A program made the position numbers and the translations under genes. Below are positions 1 to 10,053 of a DNA stretch of 64,000 bases, in pieces. This DNA comes from Meandrina meandrites (taxonomy: Eukaryota; Cnidaria; Anthozoa; Scleractinia; Meandrinidae): assembly GCA_963693305.1 (NCBI GenBank), contig OY855915.1, positions 19,591,722 through 19,655,721 of the forward strand, written 5' to 3'. Below the pieces are notes generated by a model. That model was given only the letters and a program-made list of their open reading frames with translations. It was not told the DNA's origin and did not search any database. The number at the start of each line of letters is the position of its first letter. Position 1 is the first letter of the stretch.

Positions 1-16
1 TTATTTTGCGACTCAC

Positions 17-312
17 GTTTATCACGAATAACCACATAGGTGGCGTTGAATCCTTTCCCTGTTATAGACTCATCAGATTTAAATTCCACTCGCACTTTCT
101 CGCAGCGTGATGTGACAGTAAACTTCATCATATTGCCGCAATATCCATTAATGTTGTCTCCCGATCCCAGGTTTTCTGACCAAGTCTTTGCCTTGTTGCA
201 CATGTCCGATACTTTGACGTAATCATACGGTAGGCATGTCTTGCTCAATTCCAAGTCAAAGTCGTGAAATGTGATCAGGATTTTGGATTTATACGCGGAT
301 TCAATGAGCCAA
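17..312 (-). CDS. CUB-domain exon (partial gene)
   Basis: The minus strand encodes about 98 residues of a CUB domain, an extracellular beta-sandwich module. Visible hallmarks are WLIESAYKSKILITFHDFDLE, then CLPYDYVKV, a later YCGN, and the strands RCEKVRVEFKSD and GFNATYVV before the end. The exon is bounded by an acceptor (TTTTAG) to the right of 312 and a likely donor (GTGAGT) whose last base lies at 11; both ends are phase 1/2 compatible, giving 296 bp. The reading frame would also stay open to position 1 if that donor is not used. The first CUB segment with the proline-rich turn must lie in another exon to the right, which I could not find. The parent protein cannot be named because CUB occurs in many secreted and membrane proteins. 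Confidence 0.72.
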
Positions 313-595
313 CTAAAATACAAAAAGAAAGAAAATCGAGCATTTTTTTTTACAAACTTCGAACTTGCTTCATGAAACCGCTCTTTCTCGTCACCAGTAC
401 CGACTGTTCGTCTTAGCCGGCGGGGCCTTAGCACGAGATAAATTACATGGGGATATGGGGATAAATTATTTGAATAGAAAGATGATAATGATAATGAAAA
501 TGATAATAATAATAATAATAATAATGGGAATTTGCAGTGGCATTTCCACTGAGTGGCTCTTCATCCACCCTGATCGTTCCCTGATCGAATTGGAA

Positions 596-776
596 TTTAG
601 AAGTGTTTCTTTTTGTGGAGGATGGAAAACCGGAGATCCCGGAGAAAAACCCTCGGAGCAGGGAAGAGAACCAACAACAAACTCAGCCCACATATGACGC
701 CAGGTCCGGAAATCGAACCCGGGCCACATTGGTGGGAGGCGAGCGCTTTAACCACTGCGCCATCTCCGCTCCCCAT
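596..776 (-). mobile_element. tRNA-derived SINE
   Basis: Read on the minus strand from 776, the sequence begins like a tRNA gene. An A-box-like GGCGCAGTGGTT is followed about 35 bases later by a B-box-like GGTTCGATTTCC. A non-tRNA body then runs down to about 596. These are the internal RNA polymerase III promoter elements of tRNA-headed SINEs. The left border of the body is approximate, and no target duplication was identified. Confidence 0.65.
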
Positions 777-1264
777 TTGAAACCTAGCCAATCAAATCAA
801 TCGCTTTAAAATCCCTTTGTTATAAGAGAGTTTGAAACGATTGACATGATTGGCTAGATTTTTAATTTCCGTTGTAAAAATCTAGAAAGATCATATCATG
901 TGTTCTCATAGCCACCTTTTCCTCGTGCAAAGGCCGCGCCGACCAAGATGCACAAAATACGTATTGCGACAAAGTACATGTATCTTCTTTAAGAGCGATT
1001 TTCGACATCCTCGGAGACCCCAGTTAGTCGGCAGAAATCGTAGGAAACGAGTCTCTCCAGACCATTTCCAAACGGCTTCTACGAATGCTAGCTCCTGATT
1101 GAGCAGAAAAAATCCTTTGTATTATTCTGCCAAATCGGCGAACAGCATTTTCAGAGTCTGCAAATGGCGTGGAGAGATTCGTTTCCCAGGGTCTCTTGCC
1201 ACTTTTCTTAAAAAACTTTCGCCGCTACGATTTCTTCCCGGTTTAAACTTCGTTATGCCCCGAC

Positions 1265-1530
1265 TAACCTCCACTGGGTCTCCGAGGATGGATTTTCGAT
1301 TGAGTGTCGTAAAACCAAAACCAAAATGATCACTCTGGCCAATCATTAAGGGTACAGGCAATCCAATGAACCTATCAGAACTCGAAGAAAAGACATGTAG
1401 CCGGCACGAAGCGCGGGAAAACGAAAAGTGTATGCGCGTGTCACGATTGGTTTTGGTTTCTGATTGGTTGAGAGAGTGGCGCGAGATTTTAACACTCAAG
1501 TGAAAAATCGCTCTATCAAATACGTTTGCA
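1265..1530. repeat. Dispersed repeat, copy 1 (second copy near 35845-36075)
   Basis: This segment shares long stretches with 35845-36075, including AGCCGGCACGAAGCGCGGG, the ACGATTGGTTTT block, and GTGGCGCGAGATTTT. The two copies are in the same orientation and diverged by scattered substitutions and small indels. No ORF or clear terminal repeat was found, so it is probably a nonautonomous transposon fragment. Its class is undetermined. Confidence 0.6.
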
Positions 1531-4300
1531 CACATTTTCGTGTTACCTGCAGTTTGTGTTATTGGGATAACCTTTGTATCCACCAGGGCTTGTGAAGCTT
1601 CCTTTATCGCCAAATAATTGGACCTCTTGCCCACAGTCTAACAAATAAAATAAATTTGCAGTCCTTTGGTTACTTGAGAAATATTTTCCGCTTAACACTG
1701 TCTTTTGCGATAGTGTGTACATATTGATTTATCGAGGTCGCCGTTTTGGTAGTGATGGCAATATGGCGCGCCATGTGTAGCAAACTTACGTTTCGATACA
1801 TGATGACTCGTCAGAAGTCGATATATATATACCATACAATGGCTTGAAGTTGGGTTAAGCCTACATGACAGCTTTCGTAGGCTTGCTGGTCATCCCCAAA
1901 TCGCAATTACAAGCAGGATTTTATGATAACACTCAATTTTCATTGCTTTTAATAATTATTTTAAAGCTCTGGATCGCTTTATAGATGAGAAACTGCGAGT
2001 GTATCTTTATCTTATTCCGAACAGGCGGAAATTTTAAGCTGAACGTTTGCTATTCTCAACGATTCACTCGACAAAGTCAAAACAATTTTCTTAGGTAATC
2101 ATAAAACATAAGAATTGGGCTTACACCTGTTCCGTCGACTTTCCCATGAAAACAAACCGTATAGAAAAAATATACGAAATATCACCCATGAAGAACTTGA
2201 GAACACAGTTATTATAATATTATTATATTATTGTCATAATAATATTAATTTTATTGTTGAATAATTTAGCCATTTCGGAATACTTGTGGCTTTAGCGATT
2301 CCTCATTATTTCCTCCAGCGATCTCCATTTAAACTTCAGTAGAATAATTCATGTTAGCTTGAAAGTAGTGAACTAAAAATGCAAAATAAAGAGTTTTATT
2401 TAACCGTTGTGAGGCTAAGATAATTCAAATGTTGCTAAAAGTGTTTTCAAGCAAAATACACGAACAGTTTTTAAGGGAACAAATTCCCATTCAAGAGAAG
2501 CATCTATTTCATCATGTTCTTATTAACACTGCGAGAACACAAGTGTCTTTATATATTTTACTTTAAATTAGAATCGTTGAACATACGGCATTTTAATAAA
2601 GTTTCACTTCTTTCATTTTATTTCTTGGATTGGCGCCAATTTTAAGAGGTAAACATCACCAACTTTTAAATCACAAAGCAAAAGCTTTCGCGGCGATTTC
2701 TGAAATAACTATTCGAAAGCTCGTAATGAATGTGGTGTATTTCAAGGAATGATATTGAAGCGAGTGACTGACTCAGTTTTTCGTTTAGCTTCTGGGTGGA
2801 ATGGGTCTTAAAAGAAAGTTCAACATACAGATTAGCATACGAAAATAACATCAATATCCCGGTACAATATCGTTCAGTCTTTCCCGCTAAAGCAAAATAC
2901 AGCACTCCATATAAGGAATATAGGTAACATTACTTTTTGGCGTCTGAACATAGCTGGCCGCTTCTGTCCTCAGCGAAATCGCCAGTAGTAGCTTCAATAG
3001 CTGAAAAAGATCACAGAACAGAAAAAAAAGAGTTAACTTAGTGTTAACAGCATGCGGATATCAAATTACGGCTTCGAATGCATGTAAGCTTACCAAAACT
3101 ATTTTCTTTAATCCTCCAACGTGATTTTCGCATTGCATGATAAATCTTTGCAGATAACGGCGTAAAACCAAGATATCGATGCACTTCTAAGGCTGGACCG
3201 AAGAAATTCTACGAAAATGCACATTCACTGGCCATGAATAATTGAACACTTTCCTACGGGATGTCATTTCTGCCGACCAATCACACAACGCCTAACAGCA
3301 AACAGCAAATTGATGCAGCATTGAAGGGTTTGTTAAGAATTTCAATACACCGTTGTCTTTGGCATGCTCTACGGGGTGCGTGGGAAAAAGGTTGACTAAG
3401 TTACATACAAACGAAAGGTGTTTAACAGAATTCCTCAATGAAGAAGAATTTGGATTATACTTGCTCAGTACGCCACCAAACGCATTCGATATTAAATTTA
3501 AATTAGAAAATTGAGCTCGATCTACATAAACTGCCTTTACAAAAGTTATTGACAACGCGAATAACTTTTAATTAACCTTAAAAAAGTAGAATTCCTTCTT
3601 AACTTCTGTGACTGTGAAATATAGAACGCTGGGTAAAAGGTCTGGTACTGTAAGAAGAATGAGACAGTTTAAACAACTGAGTTCGCTTCCTTTCATTCTG
3701 ACGTATGAAGAAAGGTGTTTACACAGAATTCGGTCAATATTGACCCCCAGCATTCTATGGCTTCAAATATATTTAATATACAAGATATTTTTGGAAAAAA
3801 GAATGAAATTGAAATTGAACAAAGGAATCAACAGATGCTCTACAAAACATCTCTTTGCGGGTTTCTTGCCAAGAAAAACTGTTAGTTCTCATTGATTTTC
3901 GAGACTGATAATTTGAGAAACCGACGACGTGTTCGTTACGAGCTTAAGCCGAACTAAAAAAAAACAATACTATAATTCCTTCTAAAGAAATTAATTATAT
4001 CTTGCATAGCATAGACTATTTTATAACAGTTCACTTTAATTTTAGACGCCTTAGTGAAAACTAGAAAACTTTTAAGTTGTCCTGTTTAAAAATCGTGTTA
4101 TCCTGCTCGCTAGCTACTCCAGAGTCTTTACAGAAATTCACTGAAATTGTCTACATGAAGTACTACCTAGCTGGACTGTGTAACGAGCGTTTTGCATGCC
4201 ATTATATTGTTGTGAAAAGTACGCTATAATAATCCAAAGATTCTAGAGCCTTGGGGAACGTTGAAGCACAGTCCGGCCAACACCAGGCGCCAGGCCCTCG

Positions 4301-4477
4301 CAGAGGCGGATCCAGGGGAGGGGTGATGGGGGTTGCAACCCACCCTTTGGGCAAAATTTTTTAGTTATTTTTTTTTTTATTCTTCCTGAAAAATAATTGA
4401 ATAAAATTGTTTTTTGCATTAAAGGTTACTACAATAGTGTACAACCCCCCTTTAAAAAATTCCTGGATCCGCCCCTG
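4301..4477. mobile_element. Small MITE with hAT-like termini
   Basis: The element begins CAGAGGCGGATCCAGG and ends with the complement of CAGGGGCGGATCCAGG, giving 16-bp terminal inverted repeats around about 145 bp of T-rich and C-rich filler. CAG-starting termini of this kind are typical of hAT-type nonautonomous elements. I could not identify an exact 8-bp target duplication, so the superfamily call is tentative. Confidence 0.6.
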
Positions 4478-5907
4478 TGAGGCTACACTCGGTCCGTAGA
4501 GTTGTACTCCGCCGCCACAACTTTGCAGCAAGTGCCTTAAGAAATTTGTTTCAGTTCACATAAATAAGCCGGGATTTGTTCAAGGGGTTGTCTCCAAACA
4601 ATTACTGTCGATCTTCGTGAAAAAAAATAAAAATCGGAAATGGGACCACCATAGAACATCAATGCGGCCATGACCAACTCACATTCGCGGTCAAAAAGAA
4701 CAACAATTCCTCCGCCGTAGATTTTGGTGCGCAGAAGGTCTGACCAGTTCAAATAAAAACTAATGGATTGCTGCCCCATACAACAATTAGTTGCTCTCCA
4801 TGTTGAAATATTTGGACAAAACACCAGGTACCTTCATATGAAGTGACGCCAAGGACGCTGGTGTTTTCAATTGAAAAACTGAGTTCCTGAAAAAGAGCTA
4901 AAGAAATATTTCCAGACAAAAAACAGCGGTTTAAACTAAGCAGGTTTCAATGCAATGGGCTGAGTAATAAAAACGCAAGAGCATTTTCTTCGAAAAGCTA
5001 AATTAGACAGTACCACAATTCTCGCCCCATCGAGTGCCATCCTTTCTCGATATCAAATTAAATATGCAATGTAATTATTTTGTTTTGCTCTTTTAGATTT
5101 CTGGAAACAGGAAGTCTATAGTCAATCTTTGACGAGGTCTCCGGTTAAGGTTTTCTATGCAAATATCGAGCGGCCAAAAAATTGAACACTGGTGTAAAAC
5201 ATTTTACGGGCAAGTAGTTTTTAAATATCTTCGATTTGAAAATTGCAAAGCTGCTTTAATTTCTGCATGGAATAGTACGAAGTCTCACATTTTTATCAAG
5301 TGGCTTTCTCGACTTTAGTCTACTTTTCGCGGACTTTTTCTTAACTGTCTCAAGAAGGGCTGGCATTAAACGACGCGACATTTCTACTCAGCTTTTTAAT
5401 TAAACTAAGAATTTGTGCTGTAGTGTTCTTTTTGAATAACTTCAATGAGATACTAATTTTCCGCGCTTACGAACATCAGTGAACTTCAGCAAACGTTTGC
5501 TATCATCAAGACTTCGCAGTGTATGGCGTTTCGAGCACCTTTGAAAAACTTATCGAAGTGTCTCAAACTCCCATGAACAATAAAGATAATCTTTAAGTGA
5601 AGTAGGAGGGACATTTTGAACAAAACCAGCTCGCACTTCTTTTCTAAACAATTGTTCTGACTGGGCCAAATATTAGTACACAACGCTAATAAGCCACTGT
5701 TCTAATTTTCTAAACATCCTTACTCTAATTAGCACTCCTTTTGTTGGGCGGAGGTGCTAAGCACCAGATACTTTTTTAGGATATTGATAGGGCATTTCTC
5801 GTGGGATTGCAAACGAGAAATGTTGACAAAGGACCACGTGAACGAAGTAGCGTTAGAGTCTATTGCGGGTTCAGAAAGCGGCATTTTCTATCGAGGCGGC
5901 AAACACT

Positions 5908-6903
5908 ATGGAGCGAAAGCCGACAAGCGATTCGTATCGAAAGGCGGTGCTCACTGCTCAAAACATTATCAAAAGTCGAACTGGTAACACAATTATGAAA
6001 CAAGCGTACAAGACAGTAGACAAACAAGCGCAGAAGAAAGCTCGCTTGATCGATCACAAGAAAGGAAAAGAACTCAGAAAGTTGACGCACGAGAAAACAC
6101 AATTTATCAACGAACAAGATGAGAAATTGAACAGAAAAGATGTTTCGAAGACGCGGTCAGCAAACCACACCGACGCCGCTCAACCGGTGGTCGTAGAAAT
6201 TCGAATTCCCAGACGAGACGAGGATGGAAACTGCGGCGACCTTCCCGCAGTAGCTAAATCTCCAAGAACAGCTAAAAGCTCATTGACGAGGGAGAAATGT
6301 ATCACGGGGAAAGTTAAATATGTTTGTTGCGCCGCGGAGGCAAAAAAACAATCCAGTGAAATCTTCACCACGCTGATTGAAGACTACGAGTTCACGGAGA
6401 ATGGAGAAATTGTCTTACCGGTAAAAACTATTCGTGAGTTCAACGAAGAAGCTAAACGTGGAAGACTACCAGACAACGAGATTAAGATACGAACAACGAA
6501 CTTTTACCAAGATTACGATCAGATAGCGAGTTGGCTGAGCGCGGTCGAAAGGGAAAACTTGGGACACTTCCAACGAACGCCGAAGAGCAGCCGACGAAAG
6601 AACAAAGCGCTTCACGACGAAGGCGCAAAAACGGACGAGAAAGAAAACTCAGAAAAGAACATTTGTAAATCAGCTAAAGCCAAGCTCGACGACGACAAAG
6701 GGTTTCTAAAGCTCCCACAGATCAGCGATAAACGTCAAAGCCCCGCTTCGTCTCGCCTAACGATCGCGAAGTCCTTGAAAAGGATGCAGTCATTGGACGA
6801 CCCTCGCTTTACAAACTTATTGGACACTCTTACGCCAGTTAATGGCACACTTAAACTACCGGAAACAAGTCCAGGGCATCCTAGATTTTTGCAACCAAAA
6901 TAA
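5908..6903 (+). CDS. Intronless ORF, 331-aa lysine-rich protein of unknown function
   Basis: An uninterrupted frame starts at ATG 5908, which has A at -3 and G at +4 (good initiation context), and ends at TAA 6903. The frame is open slightly further upstream but without an ATG. The protein is hydrophilic and rich in Lys, Arg, Glu and Ser, with no signal peptide or membrane segment. It has a charged helical N-terminal third, a middle stretch reading DYEFTENGEIVLPVKTIREF, and a basic disordered tail containing FLKLPQISDKRQSPASS and LDDPRFTNLLDTL. I do not recognise a family. A long single-exon frame with a nearby AATAAA supports a real gene, either a lineage-specific intronless gene or the last exon of a longer one. 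The predicted composition would fit a nuclear or cytoskeletal protein, but that is only a guess. Confidence 0.6.
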   Translation: MERKPTSDSYRKAVLTAQNIIKSRTGNTIMKQAYKTVDKQAQKKARLIDHKKGKELRKLTHEKTQFINEQDEKLNRKDVSKTRSANHTDAAQPVVVEIRIPRRDEDGNCGDLPAVAKSPRTAKSSLTREKCITGKVKYVCCAAEAKKQSSEIFTTLIEDYEFTENGEIVLPVKTIREFNEEAKRGRLPDNEIKIRTTNFYQDYDQIASWLSAVERENLGHFQRTPKSSRRKNKALHDEGAKTDEKENSEKNICKSAKAKLDDDKGFLKLPQISDKRQSPASSRLTIAKSLKRMQSLDDPRFTNLLDTLTPVNGTLKLPETSPGHPRFLQPK

Positions 6904-6994
6904 CTAAATGAGAGAACACTCTATTTTTCCCACCATTACCAACTTTGAAGGTGATATGTGTTCTTCGCAGTGAATTTCCAATTTAAGCAATTGG

Positions 6995-7000
6995 AATAAA
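6995..7000 (+). promoter_or_regulatory. Polyadenylation signal AATAAA
   Basis: A canonical AATAAA lies 92 bases after the stop of the 5908-6903 ORF, followed within 10 bases by a genomic A-run at about 7009-7023. The next bases match a SINE tail found at 38410-38436 (GAAGCCTG, A-run, TCAGGGCTTCAACG), so the 3' end probably overlaps a SINE fragment. Confidence 0.5.
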
Positions 7001-7615
7001 GAAGCCTGAAAAAAAAAAAAAAATCAGGGCTTCAACGTATAGTAACCGGGAATCTAGAAATTTTACTAAGATGGTGTTTTTAACGTTACCACATTGGTTT
7101 TCGCAAAGAAACAATTTCGGCTGTCCGTTGAATGGTCAAAGCTCGCACATATCAACTAAAGCAATGTAAATTCTGTATTATAGCATACGCTGTAAATAGT
7201 TCAAGTGGAATTAAAGAGAAAGCTTGTGTATATACAAACTTAACACATGTTTATATTAAACTCTCTTTATTGCAAAGTCACGGCGCACTAAGCTTGTAGA
7301 ATTCTAAGTCTGCCATTTGCCTCTCTTCTGACTTGCAACTAGTTTAATACTTACAAAACAAAACGAAATAAAACACGGGTTCGTATCTATTGACAGAATT
7401 ACAAGTCCAAGAAACCTTCAATCCAAAAAGCTAAAGTAAATCCCAAGGGCTCCCAGGCAAACACATAAGCTCGGCGCACAAATATACTTGTAAATGCCGC
7501 GTGGAGTACATCATGTATTCCGTCCTTACAATGAACGTGAACCTGAATGGACACTTTTGCGTATATTTCTTTTCACTTTGTTCGTTAACGCCGCCGAGTA
7601 ACACTCTCCTCAAGC

Positions 7616-7741
7616 TTTGCGCTTCTCGAGCTTGCCACGAAACAAGAAGGACCTGTGAAACACTCTCCAGCCTCAGTCTTTGCGCTTCTCGAACTCGCCA
7701 GGAAACAAGCGGGAGAGCTGGGAAACTCCCAAAACTAAATA
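7616..7741. repeat. Two-copy tandem duplication, 63-bp unit
   Basis: Two adjacent units start TTTGCGCTTCTCGA at 7616 and 7679. They share the following CGCCA.GAAACAAG block with modest divergence. The duplication keeps frames open on both strands here, and those frames look like repeat-driven artefacts. Confidence 0.6.
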
Positions 7742-8326
7742 GGGGGCATTTTGAACACGAGCAGGGAAGCAAAGACTTCTGTACAAAGGGGTGGTTACCG
7801 AAACCGTCTCGTATTCTGTTTTCGCTTTCGGTCACCGCAGTTGTTCTATCGCGACTCACCTGATAAAGACTACATAGCTGGCGGTTTGTTTCCCCATGGG
7901 GGGGGGGGGGGGGGCATTATTCAGTCAGAAGGTCACATTAAGCACTCAAGTCAGATGTGCATAAATCGTCACTGCGAATTTTATTATAAATAATGAACTA
8001 ACTCAAAACAACCTGCTTTTTAAAAACAGATTGAACGCATTTCTGTGACAACAGCTCACTTCACAATCCATTTTTCTGCTATTATTTTTTACGTTGTTTT
8101 ATAGAATTGTTTTTCTCAAAATATCTAATAATATTTTCCTCGTTCTGCCAAGATACCACTTTGTCCATTTACCGTTTTCGTTTGTTTTGCTTTATTAATT
8201 AACCTAATTTTTCAACTTTCATAAAAAGAACTATAGCCTATTAAAAATGTTGAAATTTGCTTATTGCTTTAAAAGGGTAGAAAACGGATGGACAATGATA
8301 TAGTAATATACTTGTAGATTTAAATG

Positions 8327-8804
8327 CCCGGGGGGAGGGGGGGTACTCCCTATAATGGCCTATACGGGGAGGCTCCGCCCGAAAGGGGTACCTTTTTCAG
8401 TCTTCAGGTATATAAAAGGGTAGGGATTTCACAAGTTTAGGTATATGAAAGGGTAGGAAAATCTTCGTTCGGGTTTTAAAAAGGGCCTTGAATTAAAACA
8501 GATCAAGCAGACGCAATCTTATGACTGTTTCATTTCAATTTATTACGCGCTACGTGAAAAAAATGACAAGAAGACTTCCTGTTTTAACGATTTATTCATA
8601 AGGCGGGCCAGTGAGAGTGGTTACAAATTAAACTACAGTAGTTAGGTATATGAAAGGGGGGCCTTTTTCCAATAAAAGGTATACGAAAGGGGTGCCTTTT
8701 TTGAAAAAAATGGTATATAAAAGGGTAAGGGGTTGGACCTCGGGGCGGAGCCTCCCCGTATAAAACTTTTTTAAGTACCCCCCCCCCCCCCCCCCCCCCC
8801 CGGG
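8327..8804. mobile_element. MITE with 8-bp target duplication TTTAAATG
   Basis: The element starts CCCGGGGGG and ends CCCCCCGGG. It is flanked on each side by TTTAAATG (8319-8326 and 8805-8812), an exact 8-bp target-site duplication. Both ends share GTACT, then TATACGGGGAGGCTCCGCCC in inverted orientation, so the terminal inverted repeat is about 65 bp. The interior carries several units resembling GGTATATGAAAGGGTA. An 8-bp duplication fits the hAT or P superfamilies. There is no ORF, so it is nonautonomous. Confidence 0.85.
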
Positions 8805-9763
8805 TTTAAATGCAGATTATTTGAAGAAGCTTTTGGCTTCGGTCCTGGAAAGTATTTAACCCTCCAATTCAACTTTTAATACACGCCGCCCAGAATAATC
8901 GAAAATTAGACGTTTGCATGCAATGTATATGCGAGCGGAGTGCATGAAATCGACAAAATGTAAGATTTTGATGTTAATTATCAGCTCGGTTTTAAAATCT
9001 TTAGTATCTGCGCTGACTACAAATCGGCAGCGAACTCAACAAATCTTTCAAATGAGTTCAAGTCCGCGCAAAGAGCCCAAAAACGGCAAGAAATATCACA
9101 AAACCTTTCTTATTTCTGGCAAAGAAAACGTGTTCGTCGCACAGACATGCTAAATCTCGTGTCTTGGCGCCTTCGCAGCGGCGGTTAGCGTGGGCTGCCT
9201 GTGTGAAGTTGCAATCCGTTGGATGGACTAGACTACCTCTCCATTTCGTTCGACATTGTTCAGCATGTCAACAACTTATCCGGCAGCATTCAACATTAAA
9301 TTGTTAGTTCGACATTTGTCGATCAACAATCGCAACAATTCTTGCTCAACAAATGTGGAACCGCGAGTCACAAGGTAGCTCCAATGTCAACACTGAATTT
9401 TTTCTTGGTAGTTTCCAAACACTTCTTATAAAAAACAGATTTCGCAAATAAATCATGTCATCAAACGAGGACGCTAAATCGCACAGAGTAGTTTAATCTA
9501 GTCACGAGCTCGACTTCAACCTCCTGCGCTCGCGATGCCGTTCTTGTCCCAAGAACGTGACGCCATTAAATTTTTCCTGTTCCACGTGGCTTCCAGGAGG
9601 CGACAGCGTTGCAGATCCTGTCAGTTCCGTTAAACTGCTTACTGTTAGTTGGAAGGTGATTGAGGCCAGCGAAACTGCAGTCTAGTTATGTATGTTGAGG
9701 AGAACTAGATCACAAACCAATGCAGCGGAAAGTGGCACCGCATCAGAGTAACACAACAACCAG

Positions 9764-10037
9764 TCACGCAATAATACCCTGTAACGCATTACAATATGCA
9801 AAATATGCAAATAGAGAGGACTTTCGCGACTTTAGGATACTTTGGTCACGCTATCTAGTCACGTTATTTGACAGTCACGCCGTATTGCCACGGTTTCACC
9901 ACACGATGATCCGATTCCGTAAATCACGCTCTGGCTAAGGCGAGGACTCGCGTTACTAGACAAAGTTGAACAGTTGACTAGTCACGCAGAGCCAATTTAC
10001 TTTCCTGTCACGTAAGTAAGTTCACTTATCTGTCACG
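9764..10037 (-). repeat. Cluster of eight TCACG motifs next to the VPS8 stop
   Basis: TCACG, usually within GTCACGC, occurs at 9764, 9846, 9859, 9875, 9924, 9982, 10008 and 10033. On the transcribed strand this is a series of CGTGA motifs just downstream of the VPS8 stop codon, in the presumed 3' untranslated region. Function unknown; it may be a degenerate repeat. Confidence 0.45.
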
Positions 10038-10053
10038 CAATATCGATACCAGT

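Larger units (their letters stand above)
313..5907. other. Gene-poor stretch, repeats only
   Basis: I searched both strands for exons of the CUB gene and for other coding signals and found none I can defend. The stretch holds a GATAAT/AAT microsatellite near 482-527, a SINE near 596-776, a dispersed repeat at 1265-1530 and a small MITE at 4301-4477. A 95-codon minus-strand frame at 4537-4824 has no recognisable motif. The 5' flank of the downstream ORF gene lies at its right end. Confidence 0.5.
6904..10053. other. Repeat-rich spacer between the ORF gene and the VPS8 3' end
   Basis: No gene is supported here. It contains a SINE-tail fragment (7001-7036), a tandem duplication (7616-7741), a G homopolymer near 7898, a 478-bp inverted-repeat transposon (8327-8804) and, adjacent to the VPS8 stop, a cluster of TCACG motifs. 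The right end should include the VPS8 3' untranslated region, whose cleavage site I could not fix. Confidence 0.5.

Noticed and set aside
1122..1634. 170-codon minus-strand frame
   Set aside because: It lies largely across the dispersed repeat shared with 35845-36075 and has no recognisable domain.
4537..4824. 95-codon minus-strand frame as an exon of the CUB gene
   Set aside because: It shows no CUB cysteine pattern and no proper donor or acceptor in matching phase.
7431..7863. 142-codon minus-strand and 120-codon plus-strand frames
   Set aside because: Both overlap the 63-bp tandem duplication, so the open frames come from repeated low-stop sequence. No motif, splice context or start supports a gene.
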